Source: Microbacterium maritypicum
GTDB taxonomy: Bacteria; Actinomycetota; Actinomycetes; Actinomycetales; Microbacteriaceae
Length of the DNA stretch: 64,000 nucleotides
Direction of reading: 5' to 3'
Assembly (NCBI RefSeq): GCF_041529975.1
Contig: NZ_CP168030.1
Span: forward strand, 1,674,001-1,738,000
A model generated the notes under the pieces. The model was not told the DNA's origin. It saw only the letters and a list, made by a program, of their open reading frames with translations, and made no database searches. The translations under genes were made by a program, and so were the position numbers. Positions 57,778 to 64,000 of this stretch are shown piece after piece; the first letter of the stretch is position 1; every line of letters starts with the position of its first letter.

Positions 57778-58671
57778 TCAGGAGATCCACGCGAGGATCA
57801 GGATCATCGTCGCGAGGAAGCCGGCGAAGTAGTTGAGGGCGATGAACCGGCGCCAGGCGCGATTCGTCGACGCGGAGCTGCCATCGTCGACGTTCCACCA
57901 CGGTGCTGCGTTGACCACGTAAGGCAGAGCGAGGACGGCGGCGAGCGGGCCGGGCCAGGGGGTGAACAGCATCGCCGCACCGGCGATCGCCCAGAGCCCG
58001 AGGGAGAGTCGAACCGTCGCACGCGCCCCGATGACGGTGGCTGTCGAGGAGATTCCGCCTTCGCGATCGGGGCCTATGTCCTGCACGGCACCGAAGGCAT
58101 GCGCTGCCATGCCCCACAGGAAGAAGGCGCCGAGTGTGATGATCGTGCCGGCCGTGACCGGTGCGCCGACCAGGGCGAGAGCGACGATCGCCGGACTCAC
58201 GAAGTGCGTGCTCGAGGTGATCGAATCGAGGAACGGCCGCTCCTTGAAACGCAGCACCGGTGCCGAGTAGGCGATCACCGCGAACACGCTGACAGCGAGC
58301 CAGAACCAGGATGCCGGGTTCCCGACGATCACGAGGTAGACGAGGAACGGGATGTTCGTGGCGGCCGCCGCCCAGAGCGTAGCGCGATGGATGCGAGGCG
58401 CAAGGAGCGCGCCCTCGATGCCGCCCTTACGGGGGTTCGCCAGATCGGAGGCGTAGTCGAAGACATCGTTGATCCCGTACATCGCGAGGTTGTACGGGAC
58501 GAGGAAGTAGAGGGTCCCGATCACCAGGGTCATGTCGAGTTCTCGCGTGGCGAGGAGATAGGCCGCCGCGAAGGGGAACGCGGTGTTGATCCAGCTGATC
58601 GGCCGCGAGGAGAGCACGATCTGCGCGAGATCCCGTCCGAAGGTGCGCTCGCGTGCGGATCGGGCGTTCAT
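57778..58671 (-). CDS. crtEb: Lycopene elongase (UbiA-type prenyltransferase)
   Basis: This 297-residue membrane protein has about eight helices and the two UbiA aspartate motifs, NDVFDYASD (near 68-76) and DIGPDREGG (near 196-204). It adds C5 units to lycopene to give the C50 flavuxanthin-type skeleton. The ATG overlaps the crtYf stop. Just downstream the spacer has two copies of GCAGGAGTCAG 20 bases apart (57751 and 57771). Confidence 0.9.
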   Translation of the reverse strand: MNARSARERTFGRDLAQIVLSSRPISWINTAFPFAAAYLLATRELDMTLVIGTLYFLVPYNLAMYGINDVFDYASDLANPRKGGIEGALLAPRIHRATLWAAAATNIPFLVYLVIVGNPASWFWLAVSVFAVIAYSAPVLRFKERPFLDSITSSTHFVSPAIVALALVGAPVTAGTIITLGAFFLWGMAAHAFGAVQDIGPDREGGISSTATVIGARATVRLSLGLWAIAGAAMLFTPWPGPLAAVLALPYVVNAAPWWNVDDGSSASTNRAWRRFIALNYFAGFLATMILILAWIS

Positions 58672-59012
58672 CCGCGGGCCTCGTCATTCTCGGTCGAGAC
58701 TTCGCGCGCTCGCCGCCGTGCGCGCAGAGCCGTCCACAGGGCGGGAAGGAGCAGCGCGCCTGCGAGCGGATACGCGAAGTCCTCGATGGGGGCGAGGCCG
58801 ATGTGCAGACCGAGCAGGGGATCCTGTGCGTAGTGGAACAGCCCACTCGCGATCATCAGCGTGTCGAAAACGGCCGTGAGGAGGAACAGGACGAGCACCG
58901 TCAGCAGGACGGCCGCGGGCACGGGTCCGCGTCGGCGGGAGGCGAGGGCCAGGACGATGCCACCGGCGGCGGCGACGAGGAGGAAGCAGGCTGCGACGTG
59001 GATGTAACTCAT
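58668..59012 (-). CDS. crtYf: C50 carotenoid epsilon-cyclase subunit CrtYf-like
   Basis: This 114-residue membrane protein has three helices and the heterodimeric-cyclase motif APIEDF (PxExxF) at about 75-80. Both cyclase subunits are needed to close the rings of the C50 chain. It overlaps crtYe and crtEb by ATGA at each end. Confidence 0.85.
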   Translation of the reverse strand: MSYIHVAACFLLVAAAGGIVLALASRRRGPVPAAVLLTVLVLFLLTAVFDTLMIASGLFHYAQDPLLGLHIGLAPIEDFAYPLAGALLLPALWTALRARRRAREVSTENDEARG

Positions 59013-59356
59013 GCGTCACCGGCCTTCGTACCGAGCCGGTCGCGCCTCCGAGCGAGCAGGCGGGCGGAGCCGGTGTAGATGACCATCGTGCACACGATGA
59101 GGAAGAGCAGGAACACCGGTTCCTCCACGGGCAGTTCCGGTGCGAGCACCAGACCCGTCGCGATCGCCGCGTCGCCGCGGAGGAAGATGCCGTTCACGAT
59201 GCCCGCCGCGTCCCACAGGAGGAAGAAGACGAGGCCGACCACCGTGACGACGGCGGCCGAGAGCGCATCCCGCCAGAAGAACAGCCGGAACCGCCAGTCC
59301 AGAAGCAGCATGCAGCCCAGCGAGACCAACAGCGCGGTCAGGTACAGCGCGCCCAT
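59009..59356 (-). CDS. crtYe: C50 carotenoid epsilon-cyclase subunit CrtYe-like
   Basis: This 115-residue membrane protein has three helices and the motif LPVEEPVFLL (PxEExxF) near 76-82. It is the partner of crtYf. Which subunit is e or f is assigned by order. The start shares one base with the crtI stop. Confidence 0.85.
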   Translation of the reverse strand: MGALYLTALLVSLGCMLLLDWRFRLFFWRDALSAAVVTVVGLVFFLLWDAAGIVNGIFLRGDAAIATGLVLAPELPVEEPVFLLFLIVCTMVIYTGSARLLARRRDRLGTKAGDA

Positions 59357-60957
59357 CAGGAGCCCGCCGTCCCGATCGTGGGGGCATCCGGTTCCGGGAG
59401 TGGGCCAGGGGAGTGATCACCGCGGAGACGCTTCAGGACGATCTCGGCACTGATCAAGCACATCGGCACGCCGACGCCGGGCGCGGTCGTGGCACCGGCG
59501 TAGAAGAGTCCCTGCACCCGCCTGGACGCGTTCTGAGCGCGGAACATCGCACTCTGGGAGAGGATGTGCGCCGGCCCGAGCATCCCGCCCCGCCACGAGC
59601 GGTAGTCGTCGCGGAAGTCGGCCGGCCCTTTGGTCTCGCGCACGACGATCCGCTCACGGAGATCGGGGATGCGTGCCCATGCCGCGACCTGGTCGATGGC
59701 GGCATCGGCCGCTCGCTCGATCTCCGCGGACCCCGACCCATCGGATCCGCCATGCCCGAGCTCGACATCCGCCGGAACGGGAACCAGGATGAACAGGTTC
59801 TCGTGGCCGGGCGGCGCGACATCGGGGTCGGATGCGCTCGGTCGGCAGACGTAGGTCGAGGCCGGGGCGGGGACGGACGGGGTGGGGCCGAAGATCGCGT
59901 CGAAGTTCGCATCCCAGTCGTCGGTGAAGAACAGCGAGTGGTGAGGGAGTTCGGGCAGGGAGCCTTCTACCCCGAGCATGACGAGCACCCCGCCGGGACC
60001 GCTCGTGCGGCGAGTCCACCACGACTCAGGATAGCTCTGCAGTGATCGCGGCAACAGCCTGGTCTCGGTGTGGTGCAGGTCTGCGGCGGAGACGACGATA
60101 TCGGCGAGCTCGACGTGGGAGGTACCCGATCCGTCCACCCAATCGACGCCGGTCACGCGTGTTCCGCCGTCCCCATCCTCGGTGCGGATGCCGGTGACGT
60201 CGGCACCCGTGACGACCCGGGCTCCCGCATCGCGGGCCAGGGCCTCGATCCGTTCGATGACCCGCCAGAACCCGCCCTGTGGGTAGCTGACGCCCTGGTC
60301 CAGGTCGAGGGAGCTCATCAGGTGGTACATCGCGGGAGCGCTGCGAGGGTCTGTGCCGAGGAACACCGCCGGGTAGCCGAGGATCTGACGCACGACCGGA
60401 TGCCGGAAACGACGAGCCGCGAAGGACTGCAGCCGGGTGCCGAGCAGCGTGAACAGACGGGGTAGCGCTCGAAGGACCTCCGGCGCCAGGAGCGACCGTG
60501 TCCGGGTGAAAGGGTTGTAGAGGAAGTACTTCTGCGCCATCTCGCCGGCATGACGTGCCGACTGCAGGTAGGAGTCCAGCGCCGGGGCAGAACCCGGTTC
60601 CAGATCCTCGAAGAGGCGCGTGACGGCCTGCCTGCCGGCGGGCACCGTCACCGCGCCGCGCGTCGGATCCTCTGCGGTCGGTTCGCGGAACACGCGATAG
60701 CCGGGATCCAGTCGGGTGAGGTCGAGCTGCTCCTCGGTCGTGGTGCCCATCATCGCGAAGAAGTGGTCGAAGACCTCGGGCATCAGGTACCACGACGGTC
60801 CGGAGTCGAATCGGAAGCCGTCACGCTCCATCGTTCCGGCCCGCCCGCCGACGCGGTCGTTCTTCTCGAGGACGACGACCTCGTGCCCGTCCCGTGCGAG
60901 CAGTCCCGCGGTCGCGAGGCCGGCGACGCCCGCACCGATCACCACCACACGGCTCAT
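59356..60957 (-). CDS. crtI: Phytoene desaturase
   Basis: This 533-residue flavoprotein starts with the FAD dinucleotide motif VVVIGAGVAGLATAGLLARDGHEVVVLEK and ends GLFYAGATTAPGVGVPMCLISAEIVLKRL, the CrtI signature. It converts phytoene to lycopene in four steps. The ATG at 60957 overlaps the crtB stop; the frame is open upstream inside crtB. Confidence 0.95.
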   Translation of the reverse strand: MSRVVVIGAGVAGLATAGLLARDGHEVVVLEKNDRVGGRAGTMERDGFRFDSGPSWYLMPEVFDHFFAMMGTTTEEQLDLTRLDPGYRVFREPTAEDPTRGAVTVPAGRQAVTRLFEDLEPGSAPALDSYLQSARHAGEMAQKYFLYNPFTRTRSLLAPEVLRALPRLFTLLGTRLQSFAARRFRHPVVRQILGYPAVFLGTDPRSAPAMYHLMSSLDLDQGVSYPQGGFWRVIERIEALARDAGARVVTGADVTGIRTEDGDGGTRVTGVDWVDGSGTSHVELADIVVSAADLHHTETRLLPRSLQSYPESWWTRRTSGPGGVLVMLGVEGSLPELPHHSLFFTDDWDANFDAIFGPTPSVPAPASTYVCRPSASDPDVAPPGHENLFILVPVPADVELGHGGSDGSGSAEIERAADAAIDQVAAWARIPDLRERIVVRETKGPADFRDDYRSWRGGMLGPAHILSQSAMFRAQNASRRVQGLFYAGATTAPGVGVPMCLISAEIVLKRLRGDHSPGPLPEPDAPTIGTAGS

Positions 60958-61862
60958 CGGTCGCGCTCCATCGCGGTCACGGCTACCGCGCGAGCGGCGA
61001 GCACGGCCTTGATCGGGTCGGGCACCCGCACCCGTCGTCGGTACAGGACCTCGGCCGGTGTCTTCGCAACGCGGCGGGTCAGTGCGGCGAACAGCGCCAG
61101 CGCGCTGCGCACGGCCGCGCGAGCATCCTTCGGGAGCAGGGGGATCGCCGCACGGGCGTCGGCCAGCTGGCGCAGGATCGTGTCGACCCAGTCGTCCCGG
61201 TCTGCGTCGGTCAGACGCGTGGTGCCGCCGAGGTAACCGCGGTGCAGACGATCCGTGTCGTCGGCGAGGTCGCGCAGGAAGTTGACGTTCTGGAAGGCTG
61301 CGCCGAGCTGTCGCGCACCGCGTCGGAGGGTCTCGAGCTCCTCGGGTGTGCGGGGCGAGTCCCGCAGGAATACCTGAAGGCACATCAACCCGACGACCTC
61401 GGCGGACCCGTAGACATATGCCGCGTGGGCGTCGGCGTCGTAGGCGGCGAAACCCGTCTCACGGTCGACGTCGGCACTCATCGAATCGAAGAAGGGCGTG
61501 GTCAGGTCTTCGTCGATGTCGCACTCCCGGGCCGTCCGCGCGAAGGCGTGCAGGATCAGGTCGCTGCTGTATCCGCTGCGCATCGAGCGATGAGTCGCTT
61601 CCACATAGGAGGCGAGAGCTGCCGACTGCGCCGCGCTGTCGAGCCCGGCCTCGGCGGCGACACCGTCGACGATCTCGTCGGCGATGCGCACCATCGCGTA
61701 GATGTTGCGCACATGTTGACGATGTCGCCGTCCGAGAAGCCGGGTCGCGAGTCCGAACGACGTCGAGTAGGTGCGGATCACGTCGCTCGTCGCGATCTCC
61801 GCCGTGCGGCTGAAACGGCGGAGGGCGGCGTCGTCGGAGGGATCGTGGGGGATGGTGGTCAT
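60954..61862 (-). CDS. crtB: Phytoene synthase
   Basis: This 302-residue enzyme has the two aspartate motifs in RIADEIVDG and NFLRDLADD, and YVYGSAEVVGLMCLQVF. It joins two GGPP to phytoene. The ATG at 61862 overlaps the crtE stop (ATGA). Confidence 0.94.
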   Translation of the reverse strand: MTTIPHDPSDDAALRRFSRTAEIATSDVIRTYSTSFGLATRLLGRRHRQHVRNIYAMVRIADEIVDGVAAEAGLDSAAQSAALASYVEATHRSMRSGYSSDLILHAFARTARECDIDEDLTTPFFDSMSADVDRETGFAAYDADAHAAYVYGSAEVVGLMCLQVFLRDSPRTPEELETLRRGARQLGAAFQNVNFLRDLADDTDRLHRGYLGGTTRLTDADRDDWVDTILRQLADARAAIPLLPKDARAAVRSALALFAALTRRVAKTPAEVLYRRRVRVPDPIKAVLAARAVAVTAMERDR

Positions 61863-62941
61863 CGCTCGCGACCATCGACGCGGGAGGCCAGTGCGCGGAT
61901 CGTCCGTCCGGCGGCCGGTGGGAGTGTGCCCTCGGACTCCGCGTCGCGGAGAACGGTCGATGCGGCCTCGAGGTGCTCGCGGACGAGCCCACGCACGAAT
62001 GCCTCGGCGCCGCACTCGCGCAGTCGATCGCGAGCTCGGGAGCCGTCCGCGCCGCTGAGATCGGCTCTGCCGAAGTGCTGTTCGATCCCCTCCCAGTGGC
62101 TCGTCATGCGGGCATAGGAGATGATCGCGGTCTCCTTGCCTTCCCGCAGGTCCGAGAAGGGATCCTTGCCGTGTTCGTCGGGGTCGCCGAACACGGAGAG
62201 CAGATCATCCTGCAGCTGATACGCGAGGCCGAGGTGTCGGCCGATCGTGGTGAGTCGCTGCTCGGTCGCCGCCGACGACCCTGCCAGCACGGCTGCGGCG
62301 CGCAGCGGAAGCACGAACGAGTACGTCGCCGTCTTGTAGGCGCTCGTCGAGAGGATCGTTCGTAGATCCGGAGTGATCATGCCGTCGCTGAGAGCGACAT
62401 CGGCATGCTCACCGGCGACGGTCTCGAGGATGGTCTGCTCCAGAAGCGAGAGCAGGCGATCGCGTGCGTGCACGGAGACGTCCACCCGGGCGAACCCCAG
62501 CACCGCCGAAGTCAACAGGAGATCGCCGAGGAGGATCGCGCTCGATCGCGCCCAGTGCAGTTTCGGTGCGGCAGGGGCGTCCGGCCGACCCGCGACGAGA
62601 GTGCCAATCAGGTTCGGTCCGCGCCGGCGGATGAGATCTCCGTCGATGACATCGTCATGCAGGAGGAAGGCGAAGTGCAGCAGCTCGACCTCGGCCGCGA
62701 CATCGATCGCGGACTCGCTCGCCTCCGCCGAGAGCGGGTGCGGTGAGAGGGCCTGCGCCAGGTCGACGAGCAGTCGCGGCCGGATGAGTTTGCCGCCGAG
62801 TGCGTGCTCGGCCGCCACCGTCCACAGCTCCGTGAACCCGGGGCCGTATTTCTCCGCCGCTGCCGTGTGCGCGGAGAAGCGTCGCCGCAGCGCGGCTTCG
62901 ATCCGTGTACCGAGTGCTTCCTCGGTCGCCGTCGCGCTCAT
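61859..62941 (-). CDS. crtE: Geranylgeranyl diphosphate synthase
   Basis: This 360-residue enzyme has the first Asp-rich motif HDDVIDGDLIRRR and the second in QLQDDLLSVFGDPDEHGKD. The chain length is probably C20, from gene context. It starts three bases after the idi stop. Confidence 0.92.
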   Translation of the reverse strand: MSATATEEALGTRIEAALRRRFSAHTAAAEKYGPGFTELWTVAAEHALGGKLIRPRLLVDLAQALSPHPLSAEASESAIDVAAEVELLHFAFLLHDDVIDGDLIRRRGPNLIGTLVAGRPDAPAAPKLHWARSSAILLGDLLLTSAVLGFARVDVSVHARDRLLSLLEQTILETVAGEHADVALSDGMITPDLRTILSTSAYKTATYSFVLPLRAAAVLAGSSAATEQRLTTIGRHLGLAYQLQDDLLSVFGDPDEHGKDPFSDLREGKETAIISYARMTSHWEGIEQHFGRADLSGADGSRARDRLRECGAEAFVRGLVREHLEAASTVLRDAESEGTLPPAAGRTIRALASRVDGRER

Positions 62942-62944
62942 GAT

Positions 62945-63466
62945 TCAGACCTCGCCGAGCCGTCGCAACAGCGGAAGCTGCTCGACGAGCCACGGGCTGA
63001 ACGCGAACGGTGCATGGGTGACGGCTTCGATCAGGGCGGGAACTTCGACCCACGTCCACTCGGACACCTCGTCCGGATCGGCCTCGGGTTCTCCGTCGAT
63101 GACGGCCACGTGCACCGGGCAGATCTCGTTCTCGACGATTCCGCTCGCGTCGACGGCGCGGTAGCGGTAGTCGGGCAGCGCGAGGCGAATACCCGTGAGC
63201 TGGACGCCGAGCTCGTCGATGCCGCGGCGCCGAACGGCGTCCGCCATCTCCTCGTCGGGTCGTGGATGACCGCAGAAGCTGTTCGTCCAGACTCCTGGCC
63301 AGGTCCGCTTCGCGAGGGACCGGCGTGTCAGGAGCAGACGCCCTCGTGCGTCGAAGACGTAGCAGGAGAAGGCGAGATGCAGCGGGGTATCGCTCGTGTG
63401 GACGTCGCTCTTCGGCAACGTGCCGACGGCGGTTCCGTCATCGGCCAGGAGGGTCACGTAATCCAT
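62945..63466 (-). CDS. idi: Isopentenyl-diphosphate isomerase type I
   Basis: This 173-residue Nudix-fold isomerase has the catalytic Cys in TNSFCGHPRPDE and the metal-binding HLAFSCYVFD; NEICPVHVAV and SEWTWVE complete the family pattern. It interconverts IPP and DMAPP and heads the crt operon. The ATG at 63466 follows AAGGGAG. Confidence 0.93.
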   Translation of the reverse strand: MDYVTLLADDGTAVGTLPKSDVHTSDTPLHLAFSCYVFDARGRLLLTRRSLAKRTWPGVWTNSFCGHPRPDEEMADAVRRRGIDELGVQLTGIRLALPDYRYRAVDASGIVENEICPVHVAVIDGEPEADPDEVSEWTWVEVPALIEAVTHAPFAFSPWLVEQLPLLRRLGEV

Positions 63467-63496
63467 GGCATCTCCCTTGTTCGAGCCTCTCAAGAT

Positions 63497-63525
63497 TGCT
63501 AACTTGGTGAGTAGTCAACTTAGCA
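63497..63525. promoter_or_regulatory. Inverted repeat in the idi-crtR divergent promoter
   Basis: TGCTAACTT (63497-63505) and AACTTAGCA (63517-63525) are complementary at eight of nine positions with 11 bases between. It covers a TTGACT -35 for idi (63515-63510). It is the natural CrtR operator. Confidence 0.6.
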
Positions 63526-63553
63526 TGAAACTGTGGGTGTGTAACATGATCGC

Positions 63554-64000
63554 ATGGACACGGAGCCCGGCACCACCCCGCACGCGGGGTCGCCGGCGAT
63601 GAATCCGCCCGTCGACGGCGATACGAGCTCTGCTGACCGCACGCCGGATGGGTTGAGCCACGCAGCGATCTACGACGTCGATGCCAGTGATCCGCGAAGC
63701 ACACTGGTCGACCGAACCGGCGTGCCGCCAGAGGAACTGCGGCAGATCGCCCGCCTCATGGAGTCGCTCGCGGGGCTTCGAGAAGCGGAACAGACCCTCT
63801 CTCAGGCGTCACGCCGGTACATGCGGCTGAATGAGACAGATATGCGTGCGCTGCACTATCTGATCGTGTGCGCGAACCGGAGCCTGGTGGCGACACCGGG
63901 AGGGATAGCTCACCACCTGGATGTCTCGACGGCCGCGACGACCAAGCTCCTCGATCGGCTGGAGAAGGGCGGGCACATCACCCGCTCACCCCACCCGACC
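63554..64000 (+). CDS. crtR: MarR-family regulator, CrtR-like (cut by window edge)
   Basis: The first 149 codons are visible: a hydrophilic tail (about 1-65), then a MarR winged helix with LRQIARLMESLAGLREAEQTL and LNETDMRALHYLIV, HLDVSTAATTKLLDRLEKGGHITRSPHPT. The remainder lies beyond the window. TAACAT is six bases before the ATG, so it is probably leaderless. In Corynebacterium, CrtR represses the divergent crt operon and responds to GGPP-type isoprenoids; the same layout here supports the name. Confidence 0.82.
   Translation, partial: MDTEPGTTPHAGSPAMNPPVDGDTSSADRTPDGLSHAAIYDVDASDPRSTLVDRTGVPPEELRQIARLMESLAGLREAEQTLSQASRRYMRLNETDMRALHYLIVCANRSLVATPGGIAHHLDVSTAATTKLLDRLEKGGHITRSPHPT

Noticed and set aside
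55789..58833. A 1014-codon open frame on the plus strand opposite mmpL and crtEb
   Set aside because: Highly charged, repetitive composition (His/Asp/Glu/Arg-rich) typical of an antisense frame in GC-rich DNA; the minus-strand genes have clear families.

Overview
This is a 64 kb stretch of high-GC chromosome from an actinobacterium, most likely Microbacterium or a close relative in Microbacteriaceae. That placement is inferred from a CarD/LpqE/IspDF/CysS/RlmB block, a SigK/RskA pair, the SenX3-RegX3 and PstSCAB phosphate genes, many actinobacteria-only DUFs (DUF3263, DUF3027, DUF2332, DUF4032, DUF7882), and a C50-carotenoid operon with split lycopene cyclases. It looks like core chromosome: I see no insertion sequence, prophage, integrase, CRISPR array or rRNA. 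Two tRNAs are present (Thr-TGT, Arg-CCT). The first gene (DipZ-type thioredoxin) is cut by the left edge and the last (CrtR-like MarR regulator) by the right edge.

Layout. 1-3.8 kb: DipZ C-terminus, SigK/RskA, an unknown protein and PabC. 3.8-12 kb (mostly minus strand): pstSCAB with PHO-box-like repeats, MutT1-type Nudix, ppk1 and glnR. 12-16.7 kb: small membrane proteins, a nitrobindin-like protein, YgfZ, an amino-acid permease and a methyltransferase. 16.8-20.5 kb: gpmA, phoU, senX3-regX3. 20.5-26.1 kb: lpqE, carD, ispDF, cysS, rlmB and an NAD(P)-binding protein. 26.2-31.5 kb: a DUF4032 kinase-like protein, an MsiK-type sugar ABC ATPase, a cysteine-less DsbA-fold protein, tRNA-Thr and ppk2. 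31.5-36.2 kb: an aldo/keto reductase and a LiaRS-like two-component/ABC efflux operon. 36.2-46.6 kb: SRAP, a YdcZ transporter, nitroreductase-msrB, DUF2332/DUF3263/LytR_C proteins, groL with two CIRCE-type operators, an orphan WXG100 protein, a second two-component pair and a CPBP protease. 46.6-55.5 kb: bacterial XPB helicase with its partner, a cold-shock protein, DUF3027, serC, a DtxR-type regulator, an M23 peptidase, a small terminated transcript, an HNH nuclease and tRNA-Arg. 55.5-64 kb: idi-crtE-crtB-crtI-crtYe-crtYf-crtEb-mmpL, nearly all translationally coupled, with a divergent crtR.

How it fits together. Phosphate handling dominates the first half: uptake (pstSCAB), sensing (phoU, senX3-regX3) and polyphosphate synthesis and use (ppk1, ppk2). 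RegX3/PhoP-like direct repeats with 11-bp spacing lie before pstS, before phoU and, more weakly, before ppk1. The carotenoid operon should take IPP/DMAPP to a C50 pigment of the decaprenoxanthin type, and ispDF supplies the MEP pathway upstream of it.

A recurrent feature across the window is a -10-like hexamer (mostly TAnnnT) exactly six bases before the start codon, seen at sixteen genes. This predicts many leaderless mRNAs and was used to choose start codons. I did not find a convincing wholly new multi-gene system. The best candidates for new biology are the small terminated transcript at 54.5 kb, the WXG100 gene whose ribosome-binding site lies in an inverted repeat, the structured leader before msiK, the XPB/partner pair, and the unexplained structured spacer at 2.7-2.9 kb.
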